Origin: Elusimicrobiota bacterium
Lineage (GTDB): Bacteria; Elusimicrobiota; Elusimicrobia; UBA1565; UBA9628
DNA: 64,000 bases
Direction: 5' to 3'
Assembly (NCBI GenBank): GCA_016212795.1
Contig: JACRDT010000005.1
Span: 124,001-188,000, forward strand
Every line of letters begins with the position of its first letter. The first letter of the stretch is position 1. Of this stretch, positions 40,593 through 47,731 are shown piece after piece. Under the pieces are notes generated by a model, which saw only the letters and a list, made by a program, of their open reading frames with translations, was not told the DNA's origin and made no database searches. A program made the position numbers and the translations under genes.

Positions 40593-42049
40593 ACGAAGCC
40601 GTCTTGAAGAGGACCGCCGGGCGCTGCCGCGAGCGCGGCATCATCATCCCGACCTTCGCCCAGCTCGCGGACCCCTCCCGGGTGCCGGACGCCGTCAAGA
40701 GGAAGCTCAAGCCCGTGGGCCTCTGGGACGTCGACCCCGCGAACCTCTTCCGCATCACCTGGAAGAACGACGTCAAGACCGGCCTCTTCGGCGGCCCCAA
40801 CTACCTGGAGATCCCCAGCGCGCTTACCGGCGTCCCGGCCCGCGTCATCGGGCTCGTCGGCAAGTACTTCCCGACAGGCGCCCACAAGGTCGGCGCCGCC
40901 TTCGGGTGCCTGGTCCCGCGCCTGGTCGCCGGCGAGTTCGACCCCTCGTCGCAGAAGGCCGTGTGGCCCTCCACCGGCAACTTCTGCCGCGGCGGCGCCT
41001 TCGACTGCGCGGTCCTCGCCTGCACGGCCGTGGCCATCCTGCCCGAGGACATGAGCAAGGAGCGCTTCGAGTGGCTCAAGTCCATCGGAGCCGAGGTCAT
41101 CGCCACGCCCGGCTGCGAGAGCAACGTCAAGGAGATCTACGACAAGTGCTGGGACATCCGCAAGAACCGCAAGGACTGCGTGATCTTCAACCAGTTCGAG
41201 GAGTTCGGCAACCCGCTCTGGCACTACCACGTCACGGGCCAGGCCCTCCTGGAGGTCTTCGCCGAGGTGAAGGGCGGGAAGTCCCGCCTGGCGGGCTACG
41301 TCTCCGCCACCGGCTCGGCCGGCACCATCGCGGCGGGCGACCGCCTCAAGCGCGACTTCCCCCTCGCGAAGATCGGAGCGGTCGAGGCGCTGCAGTGCCC
41401 GACCCTCCTCTGGAACGGGTTCGGCGGGCACCGCGTCGAGGGCATCGGCGACAAGCACGTGCCCTGGATCCACAACGTGCGCAACACGGACATGGTGCTG
41501 GCCGTCGACGACGAGAGCGTGGTGAGGCTCCTGCGCCTGTTCAACGAGCCGGCCGGCCGGAAGGCGCTCAAGAGCCAGGGGGTCCCGGGCGCCTTCGTGG
41601 AGTCGCTGCCCCTCCTGGGCTTCTCGGGCATCTGCAACATGCTCGCGGCCATCAAGCTGGCCAAGCACTACGAGCTGGGCAAGGACGACGTCGTGTTCAC
41701 CGTCTTCACGGACTCGGTCGAGCTCTACGGCTCGCGCCTCAAGGAGATGCGCCAGGAGCGCGGCGCCTACACCGAGGCCCAGGCTCACGGGGACCTCGAG
41801 CGCCGCCTGCGCGGGGTGGGCATCGACCACCTGCGGGAGCTGGGCCACCACGACCGCAAAGCCCTGCACAACCTCAAGTACTTCACCTGGGTGGAGCAGC
41901 AGGGCAAGACGGTCGAAGAGCTCAACGCCCTCTGGGACCCCGAGTTCTGGGACAAGACCTTCGCCCAGGTCAACGAGGTCGACAGGATGATCGCCGAGTT
42001 CAACGACCGTACCGGGCTCCTGAAGGAGGCGGCGGGCGCGAAGCGCTAG
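40580..42049 (+). CDS. PLP-dependent fold-type II enzyme (cysteine-synthase/lyase-like)
   Basis: 489 residues from ATG 40580 with GAGGA upstream. The catalytic Lys is in KYFPTGAHKVGAAFG; the phosphate-binding loop reads WPSTGNFCRGGAFDCAVLAC, with Arg and Cys unusual for the family; NPLWHYHVTGQALLEVF and VSATGSAGTIAAGDRL then follow, resembling cysteine synthase and cystathionine-beta-synthase relatives. It is clearly longer than OASS (about 310) and not close to DpaL/YgeX, although it sits where ygeX would be expected in ygeW-ygeY clusters. It may be a functional stand-in: an ammonia-lyase for a diamino acid. The substrate remains unknown. Confidence 0.78.
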   Translation: MPKLNEAVLKRTAGRCRERGIIIPTFAQLADPSRVPDAVKRKLKPVGLWDVDPANLFRITWKNDVKTGLFGGPNYLEIPSALTGVPARVIGLVGKYFPTGAHKVGAAFGCLVPRLVAGEFDPSSQKAVWPSTGNFCRGGAFDCAVLACTAVAILPEDMSKERFEWLKSIGAEVIATPGCESNVKEIYDKCWDIRKNRKDCVIFNQFEEFGNPLWHYHVTGQALLEVFAEVKGGKSRLAGYVSATGSAGTIAAGDRLKRDFPLAKIGAVEALQCPTLLWNGFGGHRVEGIGDKHVPWIHNVRNTDMVLAVDDESVVRLLRLFNEPAGRKALKSQGVPGAFVESLPLLGFSGICNMLAAIKLAKHYELGKDDVVFTVFTDSVELYGSRLKEMRQERGAYTEAQAHGDLERRLRGVGIDHLRELGHHDRKALHNLKYFTWVEQQGKTVEELNALWDPEFWDKTFAQVNEVDRMIAEFNDRTGLLKEAAGAKR

Positions 42050-42053
42050 CCCC

Positions 42054-45023
42054 TTGAGCATCGCCGATTTCCCGCCCTGCTGGCTCCTCGCTTGTCTGGC
42101 GGCATGGCTGCTCCAGGCGGCGGTCGCGGCCCGCTTCCTGCTGAGACTCCGCCGAGACTCCACCGGAACGGCGCCGGTCCCGAGCGTCTCGGTCGTCGTC
42201 CCCTGCAAGGGCGCCGGCCCCGGGTTCGACGAGAACATCCTCTCCTTCCTGAGGCAGGACGACGCCGGCCGGGCCGAGTTCGTGTTCGTGGTGCCGACCC
42301 CCGCCGACCCCGCCCACGAGGCGCTGCGCCGCCTCCTGGCCGCGCCCGGCGTTTCCGGCGCGGGCGTGCCGCCCCCGCAGAGTACGGGAAGCGGCCTGGC
42401 CGCGCCCGGCGTTTCTGACGCGAGCGCCGCTCGAGCGAAGGTCGTCGTCTCGAACGCCCAACCGCGGCGCTGCAGCGAGAAAGCCCTCAACCTCCTGGCG
42501 GGGGTGGAGTCCTGCGCCCGGGAGTCGGAGGTCCTCCTCTTCGCGGACAGCGACGCCCGCGTGCGGCCCGACTGGCTGCGCCTGATGGCCGCCCCGCTGC
42601 GGGACGCCTCGGTCGGAGCGAGCACCTCCGCCATGCTCTACCTGCCCGCGCCCGGCGTCTCTGGCGCGGGCGTGCCGCTTCGATCCGAACGGGAAGACGG
42701 CCTGCCCGCGCCCGGCGTCTCCAACGGCCTGGCCGGAGGGCGCGGCCTCGCCGGGTGGCTGAGCCTGGCTTGGATGGCCTGGGGCATCCCCTGGCTCGAG
42801 CCCTTGGGGTGCGTGACGGGTCAATCGCTGGCCCTGCGGCGGCGGGATTTCGACGCCCTCTCGGTCCGCAAGCTCTGGGAGGGCACGGTCTCGGAGGACC
42901 TCGCCCTGGCCCGGCGGGTGCGCCAGGCCGGCCTCAAGGTCCGCTTCGTGGCCGCGGCCGCCCCGACGGGACGGCCGCCGGCAAGCCTGCCGTCGATGCT
43001 CGCGCTCTACAACCGCTGGATGACCCTTTTCCGGGTCTACGACCCCAGGATCTGGGTGCCGGGGCTCCTGCTGACCGCCTTCAAATGGGCCGCGCTGTGC
43101 CGGGTCTGGCACGCCCCGGCAGCCTGGCCCGCCCTGGCGATCGCGGCGGCGGACGCCGCCACCCTCGCGGCCGTATGCGCCGGCCTGCGCCGGGCCGCGC
43201 CGTCCGCGTGGCGGGGCACCTCCCCGCTCCTGGCGGGCCTCGTCGCGCCGCTCCTCTGGCCGGTCCACGCCGTCAATTTCGCGTGGTCCTCGCTGGCCGG
43301 CGAGATCGGGTGGGGAGGCTACACCTACGCCATCGCCTCCGCCGCCGACGTCGCCGCCATCCCGGGCGAAGAGGAGGCCGGCCGCCGTATGCGCCGGCGT
43401 CTTGGTCTCGTCGGCCTCCTGGTCGCCGCGGGGGCGCTCTACGGCGCGGCCTACCGGCCCGGCTGTTGGGGGCTGGGGGCCTGGGTCGCCTTCGTCCCCT
43501 TGCTCTGGGCCGCCGCGGGCCGCCCCGACGGCGCCGCCTTCAGATACGGCTGGCTTTTCGGGACCGCCGGGTACGTCGTCGGCGGCTTCTGGCTCGCTGG
43601 CTCGCTGCAGCGCTTCCTGGGCATCCCGCAGCCGGAGCCCGCGGCATGGTTCCTCTTCATCTGCTGCTTCCACGGGCTCAAATGGGCGCTGGCCTGCGCG
43701 GCCGCCTCCTGGGTAGGGAAGGGGCTCTCCCGCAGGTGGAACTGGGACCCTGAAGACGGCTTCGCCGCGGCTTTCGTCTTGTCCGCCGTCGCGGCCGAGG
43801 GCTTGTTCCCCGCGGTGATCCCGTCCGAGTTGGTCTACTCGCAGTCCTTCCATCTGCCGACCGTGCAGTCCACCGAGGTCTTCGGCATGGCCGCGGCGGC
43901 CTGGCTGGTGCTGGCCTTCAACGCCGCCGTCTTCAGCGCCCTGAGGTCCTGGCCGCGCCCCGGCCGCCAACGCCATTCCCCGAGCGCGGCCGGGACGCTC
44001 GGCCTACAGCCTCGACCGCGCCTGACCGCGCGCCGCGCCGCGCTCGCCGCGGCGGCGGCCGCCGCCGTCCTGGCCAACGAGGCCTGGGGGACCAGGCGCA
44101 TGGCCGAGGTGGACGGGCTGGTCGCCCGGCGGGCCGCGCTCGGCGAGTCCCTGGCGGCGGGCGTCATCCAGGGGTGCCTCCCCCTGGACCCGGACCAGCC
44201 GGTGGGAGAATTCTCCCAGGACCTCCCGTCGCACAACAGGCTGAGCGCCCAGGCCGCGGCCGCCGGCGCCAAGGACCTGATCGTGTGGCCCGAGAGCACG
44301 TACGCGGGGCTCGTGTCCTACCGGGACGACGACGACCCCTCGCCCGCCGTCGCGGGACGCCCCGCCTCCGACGCCCTGGCCCAGGACCTCGGCCCGGGCG
44401 TCCCGACGCTGCTGAGCGCGATAGGCCAAGACGCTTCCGGCGCCTCGCACAACATCTCGCTGCTCGTCGGACCCGAGCGCCAGGCCTGGGGCCTGTCCGA
44501 GAAGTCCATCCTCGTCCCGTTCGGCGAGTACATGCCCGGGGGACCCCTCCTGTCGTGGCTCAGGCGCCTGACGCCCAAGACCGGCGGCTTGTCGCCCGGG
44601 CGGGGGCCCAAGGTCCTGGACCTGCCGGGAGGAGGCCGGCTGGGCGTGCTGGTCTGCTATGAGGACATGCTGGCGGGCCCGGCGGCCGGCTTCGCGGCCC
44701 TCGGCGCGAACCTCCTCGTCAGCCAGAGCAACGACACCTGGTTCGACCGGGACTTGGCCCCGGAGCATCACCTGCGCACCGGACTCCTGCGCGCCGTGGA
44801 GAACCGGAAGTTCATGCTGCGGGCCAACAACACGGGCGTGAGCGCGGTGGTGGACCCCGTCGGCCGCGTGCTCCAGCGCGTGGAGGCAGGCAGGCCCGGG
44901 TTCCTCGCGGCCCGGGTCGCGCTGCTCGAGGGACGCACCAAACAGATCACGCTCCGCCACATGGCCTACGGCCTGGCCTTGGCGCTGCTGGCGGCGCTCG
45001 CGCTGGCGAGGTGGGAGCGATGA
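42054..45023 (+). CDS. lnt: Fusion of a GT2-type glycosyltransferase and apolipoprotein N-acyltransferase
   Basis: 989 residues from TTG 42054. Residues 1-435: a membrane-linked GT2 enzyme similar to ceramide-glucosyltransferase or HpnI types, with VSVVVPCKG, FADSDARV (DSD), GTVSEDLALARRVRQAG (ED) and YNRWMTLF (RW). Residues about 440-989: Lnt with TM helices and a nitrilase-type domain with Glu in WPESTY (about 746), Lys in EKSILVPFGEYMP (about 816) and Cys in VLVCYEDML (about 868). Lnt acylates the N terminus of lipoproteins in the inner membrane. It is followed by lgt, which fits. Two 60-bp repeats (42336 and 42642) lie in surface loops of the GT part. The stop overlaps the lgt start. Confidence 0.87.
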   Translation: MSIADFPPCWLLACLAAWLLQAAVAARFLLRLRRDSTGTAPVPSVSVVVPCKGAGPGFDENILSFLRQDDAGRAEFVFVVPTPADPAHEALRRLLAAPGVSGAGVPPPQSTGSGLAAPGVSDASAARAKVVVSNAQPRRCSEKALNLLAGVESCARESEVLLFADSDARVRPDWLRLMAAPLRDASVGASTSAMLYLPAPGVSGAGVPLRSEREDGLPAPGVSNGLAGGRGLAGWLSLAWMAWGIPWLEPLGCVTGQSLALRRRDFDALSVRKLWEGTVSEDLALARRVRQAGLKVRFVAAAAPTGRPPASLPSMLALYNRWMTLFRVYDPRIWVPGLLLTAFKWAALCRVWHAPAAWPALAIAAADAATLAAVCAGLRRAAPSAWRGTSPLLAGLVAPLLWPVHAVNFAWSSLAGEIGWGGYTYAIASAADVAAIPGEEEAGRRMRRRLGLVGLLVAAGALYGAAYRPGCWGLGAWVAFVPLLWAAAGRPDGAAFRYGWLFGTAGYVVGGFWLAGSLQRFLGIPQPEPAAWFLFICCFHGLKWALACAAASWVGKGLSRRWNWDPEDGFAAAFVLSAVAAEGLFPAVIPSELVYSQSFHLPTVQSTEVFGMAAAAWLVLAFNAAVFSALRSWPRPGRQRHSPSAAGTLGLQPRPRLTARRAALAAAAAAAVLANEAWGTRRMAEVDGLVARRAALGESLAAGVIQGCLPLDPDQPVGEFSQDLPSHNRLSAQAAAAGAKDLIVWPESTYAGLVSYRDDDDPSPAVAGRPASDALAQDLGPGVPTLLSAIGQDASGASHNISLLVGPERQAWGLSEKSILVPFGEYMPGGPLLSWLRRLTPKTGGLSPGRGPKVLDLPGGGRLGVLVCYEDMLAGPAAGFAALGANLLVSQSNDTWFDRDLAPEHHLRTGLLRAVENRKFMLRANNTGVSAVVDPVGRVLQRVEAGRPGFLAARVALLEGRTKQITLRHMAYGLALALLAALALARWER
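42336..42395 (+). repeat. 60-bp in-frame coding repeat, copy D (diverged) with partial second unit
   Basis: Same start phase (CTG codon) and same 60-bp length; the first 37 bases differ from copy A at three positions, after which the sequence diverges (VPPPQSTGSG). A partial second unit begins at 42396 (LAAPGVSDASAARA) and carries the palindromic core GCGAGCGCCGCTCG. Confidence 0.82.
42642..42701 (+). repeat. 60-bp in-frame coding repeat, copy B with partial second unit
   Basis: 57 of 60 bases match copy A. It encodes LPAPGVSGAGVPLRSEREDG, directly followed at 42702 by a partial unit LPAPGVSNGLAGG that merges into the enzyme. A deletion of 60 bp would leave the reading frame intact. Confidence 0.9.
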
Positions 45024-45802
45024 GACCCGTGCTGTTCTCGTTCGCCCGGTTCGACGTGCTGTCAGCCCCTTTCTTCGCGGCCCTGGCCGTCCTCGCGTCC
45101 CATCTCTACTTCCGCCGCCGACGGGAGGACCTGGGCCTGTCCTGGGAGGATTTCTGGGGCCTCATGCTCGCCCTCTTCCTGGGGTTGCTGCTGGGCGGCC
45201 TCAGCGTCTATCTTCTGGTCTACGGCTCGGGCCCGGAGGGCAACCTTCGGAAGGCCATCGACGACGCCCGGGTGCCCGGAGGCTCGTTCTTCGGCGTGTT
45301 CTGGGGCGCGGCCCTGGCGGCCCGCCTATTCTGCCGGGCGAAGGGCCGGCCTTTCGCCCCGGTGGCCGACACCCTCGGCGGGGCCGCCCTGCTGGGACTC
45401 GTCTTCATGCGCATCGGCTGCCTGCTCAACGGCTGCTGCCACGGCAAGCCCACGAGCCTCCCTTGGGGCATCTCGTTCACCGACCCGATGACGAGGGTCG
45501 CCTCGCAGTTCAACGGCATCCCCCTGCACCCCAGCCAGCTCTACGAGGCTTCGGCCGCGGCCGCCGGCTTTCTGGCGCTCCATGCGGCAGCGCTGCCCGC
45601 CATCCGGGCCGGCCGCCTGAGGCAGGGCTCGGCCTTCGTCCTCTGCGCCGGCTTCTACGCGGTCCTGCGCTTCTGCACCGATTGGTCGCGCGGGAGCGAC
45701 CCGGGGCTCATCCGCTGGGGCGGGCTCACGACGGCCCAATTGCTGGCGATGCTCACCCTGGCCGCCGCGGTCTGGTGCCACCGCGCATGGAGGAAGCCTT
45801 GA
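45020..45802 (+). CDS. lgt: Prolipoprotein diacylglyceryl transferase
   Basis: 260 residues from ATG 45020, overlapping the lnt stop (ATGA). The multi-pass inner-membrane enzyme puts diacylglycerol on the lipobox Cys. Signatures: MRIGCLLNGCCHGKPTSLPW (the Lgt loop with conserved Gly, Asn, Gly), FNGIPLHPSQLYEA (HPxQLYE) and a later RFxxDW-like FCTDWSRG. TM helices are spread over the length. Placement directly after lnt-like gives a two-step lipoprotein maturation unit. The stop overlaps the next gene. Confidence 0.92.
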   Translation: MRPVLFSFARFDVLSAPFFAALAVLASHLYFRRRREDLGLSWEDFWGLMLALFLGLLLGGLSVYLLVYGSGPEGNLRKAIDDARVPGGSFFGVFWGAALAARLFCRAKGRPFAPVADTLGGAALLGLVFMRIGCLLNGCCHGKPTSLPWGISFTDPMTRVASQFNGIPLHPSQLYEASAAAAGFLALHAAALPAIRAGRLRQGSAFVLCAGFYAVLRFCTDWSRGSDPGLIRWGGLTTAQLLAMLTLAAAVWCHRAWRKP

Positions 45803-46623
45803 GCGACGCTGGCGGCCGGGGCCTGCGGAAAGTCTACGGAGGCCTGGTGGTCGCCGTCTTCGCCGGCCTGGCCTTTTGGCGCATCGACCTCCTCCAGGAG
45901 GCCTTCCTCGTCACGCTGCGCCAACTCGAGGCCGGCGGGACCGCGCGGCTGCGGGTCCTCGCCGAGATCGCGCTGTTCTCAGGCATCCTGGCCCTGACGT
46001 GGCGGGTGATCCCCCGCCGCGTCGAGCCGGCCCGGGATCTCCCGGCGGCTGTCCTGGCCGTGCTCGCTGGCTGGGCGGTGGAAGCCTGGGGGACGCGGCA
46101 GGGCCTGTGGTCCTACTACACGGGCGAGCAGCCCCCCCTATGGATCATCCCGGCCTGGCCCTTGGGGGCGGTCGTCATCAGCCGTCTGGCCGACTCGGCC
46201 CGGTCCGCCTGGGGCGCCAAGCTCTCCGACGAGGGCCACCGCCGGGCCTACGCGCTGTTGAGCGCGGCGTGCCTGGCCGTCTTCGCGCTGTTCGCCTGGC
46301 CTTGGCACGACCGGCCGCAGACCTGGGCGGCCCTCGCGGCGCTGCTCCTGGCCGTCGCGGCCTGGCCGGACCCCCGCAGGGACTTCTGGCTCCTGGCCGC
46401 CGGGGTCGCCTGCGTGTTCCTGGCCGATCTATGGGGGACGACGAACAACTGCTGGCGCTACCATGCCGGGCGGCATGCCGACCGCGCGCTGCCGATAGGC
46501 ATCGCTTTCGGCATGGCCTTCGACAGCCTGGTGGTCCTCGGCTGCCTCAAGGGAGCCTTGCTTTGCGGCGGTTCGGGGGCTATACTTAGGAGAGGTGGAC
46601 AGCCGGTGAGGAGAACGCCATGA
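45787..46623 (+). CDS. Polytopic membrane protein of unknown function
   Basis: 278 residues from ATG 45787, or 274 from TTG 45799, which has GGAGGA at good spacing and a TTGA overlap with the lgt stop. About eight hydrophobic segments are visible. A conserved-looking block is AVEAWGTRQGLWSYYTGEQP then PLWIIPAWPLGAVVISRLAD, echoed near the end by LADLWGTTNNCWRYHAGRHA, suggesting an internal repeat (WGT...W.Y). No catalytic motif is recognised. It continues the lnt-lgt operon and overlaps the small downstream gene (ATGA). Confidence 0.72.
   Translation: MEEALSDAGGRGLRKVYGGLVVAVFAGLAFWRIDLLQEAFLVTLRQLEAGGTARLRVLAEIALFSGILALTWRVIPRRVEPARDLPAAVLAVLAGWAVEAWGTRQGLWSYYTGEQPPLWIIPAWPLGAVVISRLADSARSAWGAKLSDEGHRRAYALLSAACLAVFALFAWPWHDRPQTWAALAALLLAVAAWPDPRRDFWLLAAGVACVFLADLWGTTNNCWRYHAGRHADRALPIGIAFGMAFDSLVVLGCLKGALLCGGSGAILRRGGQPVRRTP
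46558..46586 (+). promoter_or_regulatory. Internal promoter TTGCTT-17-TATACT
   Basis: -35 TTGCTT (46558-46563), 17-bp spacer, -10 TATACT (46581-46586), within the end of the upstream gene. Start near 46593, 27 nt before the small peptide gene. Confidence 0.5.
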
Positions 46624-46763
46624 AACTGTTCGCGCTTCGTACCCTGGTGATCACGCTGGCCTTGGCGGTGTTAGGCGCGATGAGCCTCTCGACACGCCAT
46701 GCCTACGGCGCCAGCTCCGGGTCGGACGGCAGCACGCAGCCAAAAGGCGGATGCTGCAGCTGA
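46620..46763 (+). CDS. Small exported peptide with C-terminal Cys pair (47 residues)
   Basis: 47 residues with GAGGAG at good spacing before ATG 46620; the ATGA overlap with the upstream stop and its own internal promoter support reality. It starts MKLFALRTLVITLALAVLGA, a signal peptide, with possible cleavage after TRHAYG-A, leaving ASSGSDGSTQPKGGCCS. The mature part is only about 17 residues with a Cys-Cys pair. No homologue is recognised. A Rho-independent terminator follows at 46805. It could be a short lipoprotein-like or metal-binding peptide, but the function is unknown. Confidence 0.65.
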   Translation: MKLFALRTLVITLALAVLGAMSLSTRHAYGASSGSDGSTQPKGGCCS

Positions 46764-46804
46764 AGCCCGAGAACCGGGCCATCCATCACGCCTGAACGCC
46801 GAGG

Positions 46805-46827
46805 GCCCCTTCAGGTCAGGGGCTTTT
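46805..46827 (+). terminator. Rho-independent terminator
   Basis: Stem GCCCCT (46805-46810) / AGGGGC (46818-46823), 7-nt loop, then TTTT. It lies just downstream of the small peptide gene and overlaps the 3' end of the convergent gene. Confidence 0.7.
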
Positions 46828-47619
46828 CGTGCTGGACGGCCGTTGCGTCCCCAGGTCCAAGGCCAGCTCGTGCAGCGCCTTGGAATTCTTCCCCGATAGC
46901 GAGTTGAACACGGCCTGGGAATTCTCGCCGATGGCCTGGGTGAGTTCGCTGGCGTAGTCGGTCACCGACGGATCCCGCTTGACGAAGTTGCGCATCTCGT
47001 CGTAGACGGCCTTCGGCGGCGGCTCCTTGAGGGCCTCGATCATGATGTCCGAGAAGACGGACCACGCCTCCGGCTTGGTGACGTACTTGCGGATGGTCTG
47101 ACGGACCTCGGGCAGGGCGATGGTGTCGCGGGCCCAGGCATAGGCGTCCCGGTCGGCCTCGTAGCGCTTCTTGAGCGCCATGTACCGGTCCATCCCTGCG
47201 AACTCGGCGTCGATCTGCCGCACGAGGGCGGACTTGGCGTGGTAGCGCATGCCCAGCTCGCGCAGGCGGTCCTGGCACTGGCGGATCTCGCCGTCATGCT
47301 GCGCCAGGAAGGCCTTCTCCCGTGCCCTGTTCCCCGACGGGGCCGCCAGCACGGGCGCCGGCGCGGCGGGCTTGGAGGTGGCGGCCAGCTGGGTGGAATC
47401 CTGGTTGCTCAACGGAGGAGGGGCCGGGGCCAGGGGCTCCCTGTCGCGGGGGATGCCGCCGAACACCGATCCCGACGGCCGGGCGACCGACGACTCGCCG
47501 CTGCCTCGCATCATGACGAAACCGCCCACCACGAGGGCCAGCGCCACCACGATCACCGCGATGCCCAGGATCAGGTTGACGGGGTCGGACCACGGATCGG
47601 ATTGGGAGGAGTTGCTCAC
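46816..47619 (-). CDS. Single-pass membrane protein with helical domain
   Basis: 267 residues from GTG 47619. Residues about 14-38 form a TM helix (LILGIAVIVVALALVVGGFV), followed by a Pro/Ala/Ser-rich linker (residues 40-95) and a charged helical domain (REKAFLAQHDGEIRQCQDRL; DRYMALKKRYEADRDAYAWA) to the end. No known family comes to mind. The long soluble part likely lies outside the cytoplasm. On the minus strand a CATAAT-like -10 is about 20 nt upstream. It shares its 3' end with the terminator of the convergent operon. Confidence 0.7.
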   Translation of the reverse strand: MSNSSQSDPWSDPVNLILGIAVIVVALALVVGGFVMMRGSGESSVARPSGSVFGGIPRDREPLAPAPPPLSNQDSTQLAATSKPAAPAPVLAAPSGNRAREKAFLAQHDGEIRQCQDRLRELGMRYHAKSALVRQIDAEFAGMDRYMALKKRYEADRDAYAWARDTIALPEVRQTIRKYVTKPEAWSVFSDIMIEALKEPPPKAVYDEMRNFVKRDPSVTDYASELTQAIGENSQAVFNSLSGKNSKALHELALDLGTQRPSSTKSP

Positions 47620-47700
47620 AAAAGTGACCTTTCCATATTATGGCAGTGACGCGGCCGGCTGTCAATCCCGGAGCGGAGGCCCCCCGACCTGGGGTTTTGG

Positions 47701-47706
47701 TATGAT
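47701..47706 (+). promoter_or_regulatory. -10 box TATGAT
   Basis: TATGAT 25 nt before ATG 47732; it overlaps ATG 47702, which is therefore not a start. Confidence 0.4.
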
Positions 47707-47731
47707 TGGCCCGGTACCGCGACCGCCACTC

